NCBI GenBank assembly: GCA_030762895.1
Contig: CM061063.1
Coordinates: 213,016,667-213,080,666 of the forward strand
DNA from: Sophora flavescens
Lineage: Eukaryota; Streptophyta; Magnoliopsida; Fabales; Fabaceae
DNA: 64,000 nt
Reading direction: 5' to 3'
This document shows, piece by piece, positions 10,341 through 20,697 of the stretch. Each line of letters begins with the position of its first letter. Within the stretch, counting starts at the first letter, position 1. The translations under genes were made by a program, and so were the position numbers. The notes under the pieces are model-generated. The model did no database searches and was not told the DNA's origin. It saw only the letters and a list, made by a program, of their open reading frames with translations.

Positions 10341-11553
10341 TGACACGCTGTCGCGCACGCGTCAAAAAGAAGAGCGGTTTGTAAAAATATGTAGCAAGGG
10401 GACGACAACTCGAGTATCGTCTCGCAAGGACTCTTGGGGTGTTGTTAACAGAAAAAGTCAAATTTTGGGGGGTTTTGGATATTTGAAATTAAATAAAGAA
10501 AACAATGCAAACTAAATAATTACCAAATAAGCTAAACGCGATCAACCTACTGCTTTCGGTTTCCCACTATCATCGGTTCATATAAATCCAAGCCCTAAGC
10601 GGATTCTAAACTCTTTTTGATTGTAACATCAATTAACAAGCGAAACCGACGCTACGAGACATATGTTCCTAATTCCGAATTAAGCAAACGGATTAAGCCC
10701 TTCCTGAATTAAGCAAACACGAATTGAACACATGCGAATTAAGCAAACGCGATTAAGTTTAGGAACACACAATCATCGAAATGAATCAATACATATTCTA
10801 CATAATCCTGAATTAAGCAAACAGAACATACAAAACAAATATTGAAAGAGAATAGCAATGAGTTCAGGAATTACAGAACCTCAAGCGGCAGTGCAAACCG
10901 GTTACAGTAGATCGATCAAGGAGACTAGCTCTCCATTACAAAAGAAACACAAAATACTAAACCTAAATTCGCAGTCGTCCTAAAAGAAAAGAAGATGAGA
11001 AGATCATTTGGTTCTGACCTAAAACAGACTATAAATACAGATTCTGGACTGCGCACGCTCACGAGGCGAGACAATACTCGCGAGGCGAATATTATGGACA
11101 GCTCTTCAGTGTTTGGCTTTCTCGCGAGGCGACACATCTATTCGCGGGGCGAGACCTCAAATTCCAATCTGTCACGCCCGTGGCCTTCACCACGGGCAGG
11201 ACGTGATGGTCTCTGTCCTTCAGGGTTGGTTTTCTCGCGGGGCGACACATTTATTCGCGGGGCGAGACAGAGAGGATGACATTTCTGGCACAGTGAGGCT
11301 TCAGTCTTGTGAGGCGAGTAGCCTCTCGCGGGGCGAAAAACTCCAGAATTGCTTCTCTTTATTAACCTGAAAACAAGAGGTAGCAATAAGTGCTTTCATC
11401 GACTTTAAAACAGCTAAATTAACCTAAAAATACTTTACAGACTCAAAATGTTGCTTGAAGACAATCAAGTCTAATTTGGGCGAAAACGGGATATAATTAG
11501 CACAAAACCACGGTCATACTAGTCATAAAACTAGATGAGCCAGAGGCTTATCA
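10341..11553 (-). repeat. Element A 5' LTR
   Basis: A 1213-bp direct partner of 6652-7877 with the same termini and motif arrays. It carries the GCGAGGCGA array at about 11057-11336, the dyad at 11171-11208 and a TATA-like box at about 11031. Scattered substitutions and small indels against the partner suggest moderate age. Confidence 0.9.
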
Positions 11554-12061
11554 AGGGGTGATAGGAGATACCCCTCTGAGTTTGATATAGATGAATTTTG
11601 GATGCAAGTTAATTATGAGGGAAATAAATTTAATGATATGACGTCCAAGTCCACATGCCTTGTTAAGCCGAGCTTGAGGTATATCCATAGGGTTATGGCT
11701 AACACCTTATTTGGCCGTGGTGAGAGTGATGGATCCATCCGTCAGGACTAGGTCCTTAGACTTTGGGCCATGCTTCACCCTGAGATAAATGTGGACACGG
11801 GGTCGTATATGGCTAGGCACCTTTTAAAAGTTGCCAATAGCTCAAATGGTACTATTGTTATTGGTGGTTTAATCACTGCCATATGCCAACATTTCCAGTA
11901 TGATTTGGACGGTTTTGAGCCTGCCCCAGGGCGGACACGTATTACTTTGTCAGCCTGTGAGGCTATGGGGATGATCGTCCAGGAGGATGACATCTATTGC
12001 CTGAGCCACCCAGTGCACAGACGCCCAATTCCTCTCCCTAACCCCACACTCTTGGATAGCG
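11554..12061 (+). pseudogene. ATHILA ORF1 / env-like ORF, 3' part after element A
   Basis: Immediately after the second AGGGG copy (11554-11558), reading resumes with FDIDEFWMQVNYEGNKFNDM, then KPSLRYIHRVMANTLFGRGE. After a stop at about 11748 it continues with LWAMLHPEINVDTGSYMARH and GLITAICQHFQYDLDGF. These are ATHILA ORF1 motifs that continue the half before element A, confirming one gene was split by the insertion. A small frame change lies near 11570. It ends where LTR J starts (12062). Confidence 0.75.
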
Positions 12062-12822
12062 TGAACCCGCAAGTGTACGGCTTAGCCGTCAAGTAATAAA
12101 AAGATCGAACCCACAGAGACCGTGATCTTAAACAACAATTAATTATTAAATCAATTAAACTAAACAAGAAAAGATTTGGTTTTTGAAATTAAAATTAAGT
12201 AATAACAAATCAATTATTAAAAATCGTAATCAAACAGAATCGGGAAGTAAATCAAATTAGCTGTTTTTCAAATCAAAGGAGATTTCCAGGAATTGGGTTA
12301 CCAACAAGATTGCTCATGCTACTAAATTGAATACCCCTCTTGTTAATTATCAAAATGCTTTGAAGGTGAATTTATCCTAATAAAGTTAATGTTCCCTCTC
12401 GATATACAAGACCCATGCCCAATTAAACCAACCCCTACTCTCGTGGTAATTGTATTTAAATTGAACCCATTAAGGTTTGTGAAATTCAATGAACCCTCGA
12501 AGGACCGCTTCTAACTCTCGTGAGTTAAGTCCTAAGTTCAATTCCTATAGATCTGATACCTAAGTTTACCGCTAAGTTCGTCCTTAGAGTATCTACGACA
12601 TGCAAATAAGTGGCCACCGAATTTACAAGTAATTCATGTAATAGGAATTAAATCTAAAGCAAATTGGAATTAACAAAAAGGGAAAAACATCAATTCATCA
12701 CATAAAACGAGTCTTGGGCACAGCCCCAATTCCTAGAAATAAAACGACTACCCAAGCATTGGCATGTTCATAACAATCTTGATTAACAAAAGCATAAAAA
12801 TCCTAAGAGAATAGAAGAAATT
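12062..12822 (-). repeat. LTR J, 3' portion (Athila-type LTR, inverted)
   Basis: In minus sense the end reads ...TTATTACTTGACGGC...ACACTTGCGGGTTCA, typical of an Athila-type LTR 3' terminus, and it begins abruptly at 12062 inside the env-like ORF. The other part of this LTR continues at 25830 after the CACTA insertion. The 5 bp before it are TAGCG. No matching copy was found on the right, so the far end is truncated or rearranged. Confidence 0.65.
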
Positions 12823-13215
12823 CACTACAAAAAATCAACTGTTTAGCGACCATCATATTCGGTCGCTAAACTTTCTAATTCGGTCGCTATTTAATTTAGC
12901 GACCGATTAATGGTGGTGGCTGATAACCTGGTCTCTAAGATTTTAAAGACCGAAATATTAATTCGGTCTCTAAATGGCGACCGTAATTTCGGTCGCCAAA
13001 TAATAAAAAACGGTCGCTACACGATTGGTCGCATTGTTTGGGTCACCATTTTTAGCGACCGATAATCAGTTTCTAGTTCGGTCGCTAATGTTGGTTACTG
13101 TTAACATATATTAGCGACTGATTTTCGGTCGCTAGACCACAATCTTTTAATGTTAACTAAAGTTTAGCGACCGAATTATTGGTTTCTAATTTGGTCCCTA
13201 AACTGGATTTTATTA
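12823..13215. repeat. CACTA left terminus and subterminal repeats
   Basis: After the 12-bp terminal repeat there are about ten copies of TAGCGACC, GGTCGCTA and near variants in both orientations within 380 bp. In this superfamily such subterminal repeats bind the TNPA-type accessory protein. Confidence 0.85.
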
Positions 13216-13331
13216 ATTTTTTTAAAATTTAATTTTTAAAATAATAAAAAAAAGGTTTTTCTTTAAAGTTTAGCAAAATTACTAATAAAACACACCAAAT
13301 TACTAATGAAATATACAATCATAAGAAATAA

Positions 13332-13406
<75 letters not shown>

Positions 13407-13659
13407 ATAAAATAATCCAAAGTGTCTTACAAGAATCGTTTAAAGACAAAAAAAAGAAAATAAAATAAGTCATGATGAGGGGGAGGGGGAGGAATCCAAT
13501 CATCCTCGGCGTCCAAACGCTTAACGTCTCGCTATCTCGATCGTCCTCTGCAGAGCAGCATCGATGGCCGGCGGCGGAATGGGAGGAGCAAGCAAAGAAG
13601 GCGGCACAACCGCCGTCGAGCATCACCCGAGCAATCGAGTCTGGATCCTCATCTACTCC
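13216..13659. other. AT-rich 3' flank of the TNP1-like gene with (AT)n microsatellite
   Basis: It contains a long AT dinucleotide repeat at about 13334-13409 and then the tail of the last exon region. No separate gene is seen; an open frame on the minus strand here is a frameshifted extension of the gene's last exon. Confidence 0.6.
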
Positions 13660-15220
13660 AACACCAGCCATAGTGTCTGGTCTTGCTCGATGCTCGTCTG
13701 CATCAGTTGCTGGTGTCCCTGAGTCATCTGTGCAATCTGGTTCGTCATCTGCTGCTCTCTCTGGCTCTTCTCCCGAAGCTCCGCATTCAGCTGCGTGATG
13801 GTGTCCTGCATTTAGTTGAACTGCTCCCGAGGATGATGAAGCGATAAACTCGCCTCCCAGATGTCCGAGACCATACACGTGCCCCTTCTTGTTCCTGCCC
13901 CCAACAACCTCCAAATAAATGGCATTATCGTCAACGGAGATAGGAGAGCTGGGCCCATAACCAGTCAATGCCTCATCTTGTAACTGTGAGGCACGTGATA
14001 TGGCATCGTCCTTCTTCTCGTTGAAGCCCACCTACAAAGTATAGTTGAAGAGATTTAGTTAAAATTATAATCAATATTAACAAATCATTTATAATAAATT
14101 ACAAGTAAACACTAAATTGTTTTTTTGTTTACAGCATAGTTACGGGCCTTGTCATTGACCCATGTCCCCGACTTCAACTTCTTCGTCCTCTCCACCAACT
14201 CCATAGCAGTGGGGGCCCGCTGTTTCTGTGCTTTCTGAACAGAAAAATATAATCTTAAATTCATAAGAATATTTAAAAATTAAAACTCATTAAATAGTAT
14301 ACTAAGTCAAAAGTTTAATGTATTACCAGCTCGTTGTAGTAGGCGGCGACTGATTTAGACCCGCCGGTCCAAGCACATGCGCCACCATCAGAAGCTCGAT
14401 TACGTTGAGCTGTGGCCCTGATCTCCTGGAACTTCTCAGTAGCCCAGTATTGGTCCAGCTGCCTCCTGATCTCAAGATCCATCCACTTCCCCTTATTCTT
14501 ACCCTTCCTCAGCTTGTTCGTCAGATTCTTTATGACCAGTGAGCCTTTATGCTCAAATATGTCCTTGACGAGACCCTCTAAAGCTACGTCCCACCTATCC
14601 TCTTTCTGCAACTTACAGTTGTTAGGAAATTCGTGTGTGTATATATATATATATAATGTAAAATTTAATTTAAATAACTTAATAAATTGTTACCTTAAAC
14701 TCTTTAAACAACTGATCCCTATGGCCCCCTGGGATGGCCTTCCATGTAGGCCATGGACCATCAAACTTGCGTCGCAGGATCTTCGATATCGAATCAGAAG
14801 GGCCCTTCGCGGGCAGAAAGCTGCAGCAAAATTAGAGCATTAATAAATGTTATAAATAAATTAAAAAACAAGTAAATAGAAATTAACGATACTTTATATA
14901 TATTAAAAAATTAAATTAGCTTACTCGTTATCCCCCATGGGGATAAGAAGAATCCTCCTATCGGATGGACCACGGCTCTCTTGCCCCGATGATGATGATA
15001 GTCCTGTCATAGGTGTGGATGATGACAATACAGTCCGTGTCCCGACCACATGAGGCTGGGTAGGGGGTGCAACTCCATCACCCTGAGGTGTCCCGTCCAC
15101 AAAGGTGCTGGTAGGATGGTCTCGATCTGAAGGCTGTGGGTCGGCCGGCGGAGGGACTCTCGCAGTACGACCTCTGTCACGACCTCCACGAAGACCCCTA
15201 CCTCTAGAAGAATCTGCCAT
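13660..15220 (-). CDS. TNP1/PttA-like CACTA accessory protein (Transposase_24), five exons
   Basis: I read five exons on the minus strand with GT-AG introns and matching phases: 15220-14925, 14820-14694, 14605-14327, 14234-14133 and 14031 to about 13815. The N terminus is low-complexity (MADSSRGRGLRGGRDRGR). Exons 2-5 give the Transposase_24 core: LRRKFDGPWPTWKAIPGGHR, then KEDRWDVALEGLVKDIFEHK, WTGGSKSVAAYYNEL, and VGGRNKKGHVYGLG. After about 13815 the expected glutamine-rich coiled-coil tail (MQDTITQLNAELREKSQREQ) is in the +1 frame and stops near 13662, so a one-base indel or an unrecognised splice lies there. In this family the protein binds subterminal repeats. Splice sites are predictions. 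Confidence 0.72.
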
Positions 15221-15329
15221 CTGTGTAAAAAAATGAAAAGATGATTACACAACAGTGTAAATAACACAAAAAATAAATTACCTAAGTAGAATGACATTTA
15301 CACAATGAATTATGACATAAATAAATTAA

Positions 15330-16413
15330 CTAAGTAGAATCTCCGTCACTAAATTCACCCTCACTCTCATCAGTCTCACTTGATCGGAATGTGCCTTTGC
15401 TAGATGTGTCCAACTCGGATTGATCCATTAACTCTCTTTCAACTTCTTCCCCATTTACGGAAATGTCCGCCAGAGAATTAACAATAATGTCCGGTGTAAT
15501 TTGCAACGGTACGTGGGGTCTTGAAAGTAAGTCTTGGCACGAGCGGAAAGTACCACATCTTTTTTAGCGACCTCTTCTTCTCAATGCCCATCCTAGTGCT
15601 TGTCTTATACCGATCCACACTACAAAATCGAAAACATGTTATGCTTTCAACTGAATCATCCTTATAGTACAACATACATCCATTCGGGCAATAATCAATT
15701 TTCAAACACCCCAGACCCAAACTTTCCACAAACTTCTTTGCATGATAAAAACTAGTAAGCATCCGATTGTCTTCTGGCAACGCCTTGGACACTGACCTGG
15801 TGAGGCGATTAAAACAGCCTTCTTGCATATTGTAGTCAGATTTGATACTCAACCATTCCATGCACATCGGCAACTTCGTGTACTCCCGACATCCTTCCCA
15901 CAATGGAGATCGTTCAGCACTCAGCATATCATAGAATCTTTGAGCTTCGGGATTCTGATTCTCCTCTATGTATTGGGAACCCATTCCACCATCTTCTCCC
16001 ACATCTTCTTCTTGTACAACACCAACCGATGGTCCAGCATGATCCATTATCATCTGCTCGTATGGATTCAATTCTTCCCTCCGGTCACCACTTCCATAGT
16101 ACGAATCTTCAAACATAATCGGGTTTAAATCAGGTAACGTCTCACCAAGGTTACTCCACCAATAGTAATCAGGCTTGAAGCCCTTCTCATAAAGATCGGC
16201 TACAACTCCATCCATGCTTTTGAAAGATTGACACTTGCATCTTTTGCAAGGACACCTCAAATGATCACCGCCCAGCCGTATAAATCTCTCCTGGCTAACA
16301 ACAAACTCTATAAACTCACCCACTCCAACTCTATACTCTTCCCTAAGACGTTTATTCCTATCCAACCTATGATACATCCATTTCAGATTCTTCGGAATAT
16401 CCATTGCCGGCAA
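15330..16413 (-). pseudogene. TNP2-like CACTA transposase, internally deleted
   Basis: The first 311 codons (16413-15478) start MPAMDIPKNLKWMYHRLDRN and hold the transposase-associated domain with RCPCKRCKC and GFKPDYYWW. The TNP2 N-terminal region follows (PMCMEWLSIKSDYN, FYHAKKFVESLGLG, YCPNGCMLYYKDD). The protein then breaks at YFPLVPRL, where the DDE catalytic domain should begin, and runs into a short acidic C-terminal piece in another frame (SETDESEGEFSDGD) ending near 15330. The catalytic core is therefore deleted. This copy cannot make active transposase and would depend on an autonomous relative. Confidence 0.82.
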
Positions 16414-16790
16414 TTAAATAGCCTGCCAACCCTACAATAACACTGATATATGACGGTGCATTCCAATAACTCCATCAATCTCGTTCTTATGACAAGGTAT
16501 GAACCTATCCCATTCGAGAAGAAACCTTTACCACACTCGGCTAATAATAGTTATTCCCTTATTCAAATACCTTATACTTAACAAAATTTCGACAGCATTT
16601 CCCATCGGTCTCCAAGTACACGAATCGATCACGGGGAGAATCACCACGATCAAGTATGCACCAGGAGAACAAAAGGAAATGCATCAGACCAAGATTTCAA
16701 CAAGTATATAAGGCATTTGAACATTGAAATGACTATTGTACGAGTGTGAAAAAGGTTTTTTTCCCAAACTGTCCCACTTGGACAATTCAA

Positions 16791-16850
16791 GATTCAATAC
16801 AATGAGCATGCGTACCCTGAGAAGGTACGCATGCCCATTAATATTGAATC
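16791..16850. repeat. near-perfect hairpin
   Basis: The arms GATTCAATA-n-ATG-n-GCATGCGTACC and their inverted complement flank a 6-7-base loop (CTGAGAA). The inner 11-bp stem is perfect. Confidence 0.7.
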
Positions 16851-16985
16851 TCAAATAGGAAACTAAGGCTTTCGTTAATTAATAATTAACTCTAACAGAA
16901 AATAAAACCATTAACCTATAAATATAGTTGAGCTTATATATTGCAACATAAATCAATACAAACATAGATAAAATATTGTAGCAAA

Positions 16986-17215
16986 CATCCTATTGAGCTC
17001 TGCTCTCCACTAACAAGTAACACATAATTGTCAAACACATGCATAGCTTCTAAATTATCATCACACAACCAGCATCCAGCCTTTCAGAATGGATTACATC
17101 CTATTGAGCTCTGCTCTCCACTAGCAAACAACACATATTGGCAAACACATGCATAAACATTAAATTATCATCACACAAATCCTATCAAGCTCCTCTCTCC
17201 ACTAACAAACAACAC
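16986..17215. repeat. tandem repeat, unit about 110 bp, 2-3 copies
   Basis: The string CATCCTATTGAGCTCTGCTC recurs at about 16987 and 17098, each followed by TCCACTA, ACACATGCATA and TAAATTATCATCACACAA. A shorter third copy (CCTATCAAGCTCCTCTCTCC) starts near 17180. Confidence 0.75.
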
Positions 17216-17537
17216 AACTTCACATTACACATTACAGATACCACACAAATCAAGGCATAATAAAGATGTAGTTAACTTACCTCATCTCCCAGCAAAGAAT
17301 GCAAAATAGTGACAAAGATCGAGGAGCACTACAAGTGATTAAATTCAACAGTCTGTTCAAAAATAAGTGATTAAATTCAATTCACATGTGACTTAGACAT
17401 CTCAATAGATACGGTTTAATAAGACCATGTCATGGTAGTCATGGACTCTAGCATTAACAAAATGCTTTTATTCTTATAATCACTAGCCAACTTTATATTC
17501 CATGATTTATATACATTGATAGTTACATGGTTTGATT

Positions 17538-18507
17538 TAAGGGTGGCAAATGGATGGATCGGATAAATTTTTATTCGGATCTTAATGAATGGGTTAAAAA
17601 TAATCCATTAATCCATTATAATCCATTAAAAATTCATTAAAAAAATCCAATCCATCCATGATCCATTAAATAAAATTCATCCGATCCATCCATTAACAAC
17701 TTTTCATGGATGGATATCCAATCCATCCACTAAAATTTATTTTAAGAAATTAAATAATTTTATATCTCTTTTATCCATCCATAAAATATTTCTAAAATAA
17801 AATAATTTGTAAAAAAAATTAAAATATTATCTCTATCTCACCCTCGCTCTCTTCTTTCTTCCCCTCTCTCTCCTTTTTTCCTACTCTCTCTCCACTCTAT
17901 CTCACGACCATTTTGTATCACGGCCATTTTTCTATTATTATATGGGAGTTATTGATTATGTGCATCTATAGATGTTGTTTAATTTTGCCAAAACGTTCCA
18001 TGACATTGTTTTACGAAACTTGTTACGTCTTTGTGTTTTCAATTAGTTAATATTTTTTTAAAGTTTCTCAGCAAAAAAAAGAAAACGTACGTGATAGCGT
18101 CTACAACTGGTGCTTGAGAACAATTAATTAGTCAATACTTAATGTAACCAAAAAAAAGGAAAAAAAACCAGATGAATAAAATAAATAATAGGGAACGGGA
18201 GAGAAAATTTGATGGAGTGTTTTTTTTTTTTTTGGTTACAAATGAAGATTTTTTTTATTTGGTGAAAAATAATATGAAAAAGATAAATTGGTTTTGGAAT
18301 GGAAAAAAGTTGATCCATTACTTTTTTTATTGTTGGTCCATTGGATTTTAAAAAAATATTGGATGGATCATAAACCATCCACTAAAAAGATAATTCAATT
18401 CATCCAATCCATTTATATTATTGTTTTTATAAATGGATGGATTGGATAGATTTTCTCATGGATGGACTGGATGGATGATGGACAAATGGATCATTTTGCC
18501 ACCCCTA
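17538..18507. mobile_element. hAT-like non-autonomous element
   Basis: A 970-bp element with terminal inverted repeats TA(A/G)GGGTGGCAAA and TTTTGCCACCCCTA. It is flanked by a perfect 8-bp duplication GTTTGATT at 17530-17537 and 18508-18515. The subterminal regions are rich in ATGGATGGAT/ATCCATCC repeats in both orientations. There is no transposase. TSD length and terminal sequence fit the hAT superfamily. Confidence 0.85.
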
Positions 18508-18515
18508 GTTTGATT

Positions 18516-19411
18516 TATACTTAGGATCATTTGTGAGTCTCATCCACAACTCTTTAGGTCTCTTACAAGCCAACAAACAATCTGTTGCCTTAATATTAAT
18601 TTTTCTCAATTGTGTCAATGCCTTGTCAAACATGTACTTATTATGAGCCATACCAACAACCCATAACAAAGTTTCTAGCATTAAAGTGTTATATACCTCT
18701 TAGTGAAATTATTCAATAGGGGATTACAATAAAACCTACATAAACAACTTACAATACATAGTCTCACAACCATAATTGAATAAAATTAATGCATATTACC
18801 ACATTGTATCTGATTCAAGTACCATCTATAAGCAACAAAATCAATCAAAACAAAGAAATTGGAAGCTATATACATGTGTTTTGCATAAGGGAATGTTCAC
18901 AGCCCCATCATCAACTATGTCCCTGGTGATGATGTCCATTTCACTATAAAATCCTTGAACCCTTTATTCTCAACATCAAACAAACCACATCCAAAGCCTA
19001 TCTATTTCTGTTATGTATTCTTGTTATCATCTAAAGTCCAAATCATGAATTGGCATCAACATAAAATAGACAATCACAAAAGCATTGAATGAATGGAAAT
19101 TTTAACCTACACAAAACACTAGACAGTATGATCCATCCCATCACAGTAGCAATACAACAAACCTTAAAGATGAGGAATGAGGGATGATAATTTTACCTCC
19201 TTAGTGATGAACAGAGATGCATCAAGGGGATGAGGAAGTGGAGCAGTGGTGGCTCACCGGGGGTTGCTTGTGTGGTGGCTCACCGGAGGTGCTATTTGGA
19301 CAGAGAAAGAGAGAAATTAGATAGAGAGGAAGAGAGCAAGAGAGAATGAGAAAGAGACACAAAGCAATAGAGAACTTATGGTGGTGATGTTGTGGTGGTG
19401 TTGGTGGTGGC
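18516..19411. other. CACTA interior between hAT and element B
   Basis: No gene seen. The right half is rich in GGTGG and GAGAGA tracts. The segment ends in the target-site copy GTGGC (19407-19411). It continues at 25263 after element B. Confidence 0.5.
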
Positions 19412-20697
19412 TGAACGCGCTGTCGCCAAGCGCCAAAAAGATCGAGCTTTTACAAAATTAATGCAGATAGGGAGCGACAACTCGAGTATCGTCTCTCAAG
19501 GACTCTTTAGTGTTGTTATTATTAACAGAAAATTAGTAAAAGTTAGAAATGGGGGGTTTTGGATTGAGACAAAATAAAGAAAACAAAGCAATGAAAACAA
19601 AGCAGTTAAAGAGAATAGCAAATAAGCTAAAGACGATTAACCTACTGTTCTAGGTCTCCCACTATCATTGGTTCAAATAAATCCAAGCCCTAAGCAGATT
19701 CTAATCCCCTCCCGGTTGTAGCATCAATTAACAACGCAATTAATACTACGGATGTATGTTCCTATTCCCGAAATAACAAACGGGGTTAAGCTCTCATGAA
19801 CAAACGAACATGAACGAACACACGCGAAATAACAAACGCGATTAAGTATAGAAACATAACATCACCGAAATGAATCAATACAATACTATACATTCCTGAA
19901 ATAACAAACAGAAACATATAGCATTGCATTGAAAAGAGAAAAGCATACAAAATAGGAATACAAGAACCTCAAATGTAATAGAAACCAATCATAGTAGATT
20001 AATCTAGGAGACTAGTTCTCCATTACAGAATTAAACACAAAAGTAAAGAAATAAACTACTGAAAACTACTACTACTGTCTACCAAAGACTAGCCAAAACT
20101 GGCTAACTCTGGTCCTCCCTTCAGTTCTGCCTAAGACTGTCTTATATACACGTTTCTGGAATCAGAGGACTCGCGAGGCGAAGCCTCTCTCGCGATGCGG
20201 AAATTGTGAACAGTCTGCGACTTTTGATCTTCTCACGAGGCGAACATAGCATTCGCGAGGCGAGAATTGGAAGGGTCTTCTTATTACGCCCGTTATGAAC
20301 ATCAGGGGCCAACCGTGATGCTTTCTGACTTCCATGTCTCGCGAGGCGAATGTATGCTCGCGAGGCGAACGCTTCAACTTCAAAACTGCCACAGCCGTAA
20401 TCTTCAACACGGCTAACCCGTGATCGTCTCTGACTTTTCAGGTTTGGGTGACTCGCGGGGCGAGAGCTTATTCGCGGGGCGAATGACCAGAATTATTCCT
20501 TTTTATTTACCTGAAAAACAGAAAATAACATAAGTACTTTATTTAACTCTAATTCAACTAAATTAACCTAAAAACACTTTACAGACTCAAAATACTACTT
20601 AAGGACAATCAAGTCTAATTTGGGTGAAAATGATATAAAATAAGCACAAAGCCAAGGTCTTTACCAGTTATAAAACCAGTCAAACAGAGGCTCATCA
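19412..20697 (-). repeat. Element B 3' LTR
   Basis: 1286 bp. It holds three copies of GAAATAACAAAC (about 19770-19911), a TATA box (TATATAAG in element sense, about 20142-20149), eight GCGAGGCGA-type motifs (20169-20490) in four pairs, and dyads at about 20285-20320 and 20389-20424. Confidence 0.9.

Larger units (their letters stand above)
6652..11553 (-). mobile_element. Element A: non-autonomous TR-GAG-like LTR retrotransposon
   Basis: The element is bounded by direct LTRs (TGACACGC...CTTATCA) and a perfect 5-bp target-site duplication AGGGG at 6647-6651 and 11554-11558. The PBS and the only long ORF show it lies on the minus strand, so the right LTR is the 5' LTR. The interior (7878-10340) has no reverse transcriptase or integrase. 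It has a PBS, one ORF related to those of elements B and C, and a long 3' untranslated region. Mobilisation in trans by an Athila-type element is likely from the tRNA-Asp PBS and gag kinship (inference). Confidence 0.9.
1..12061 (+). mobile_element. Athila-lineage Ty3/gypsy retrotransposon, decayed and interrupted
   Basis: The window opens inside gag and runs through protease, reverse transcriptase, RNase H, integrase, a long spacer and an ATHILA/env-like ORF, all on the + strand. This order, the protease signature DLGAS, the tail after integrase and the extra 3' ORF are typical of the Athila lineage. Neither LTR is in the window: the 5' part lies before base 1, and the 3' end is cut at 12061 where an inverted LTR (J) begins. 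Element A occupies 6652-11553 inside the env-like ORF. Many stops and frameshifts show the copy is dead. Lineage assignment is from family knowledge; boundaries are read directly. Confidence 0.88.
16414..17529. other. CACTA interior upstream of the transposase pseudogene
   Basis: No gene seen. It contains a 60-bp hairpin (16791-16850) and a roughly 110-bp tandem repeat (16986-17215), annotated separately. It is probably the 5' UTR, introns and promoter region of the minus-strand transposase. Confidence 0.5.

Noticed and set aside
13393..13814. Extension of the last CACTA exon frame (ECGASGEEPERAADDEP...) as real protein
   Set aside because: The +1 frame gives the coiled-coil tail typical of this protein family, so this is a frameshifted or unspliced reading.
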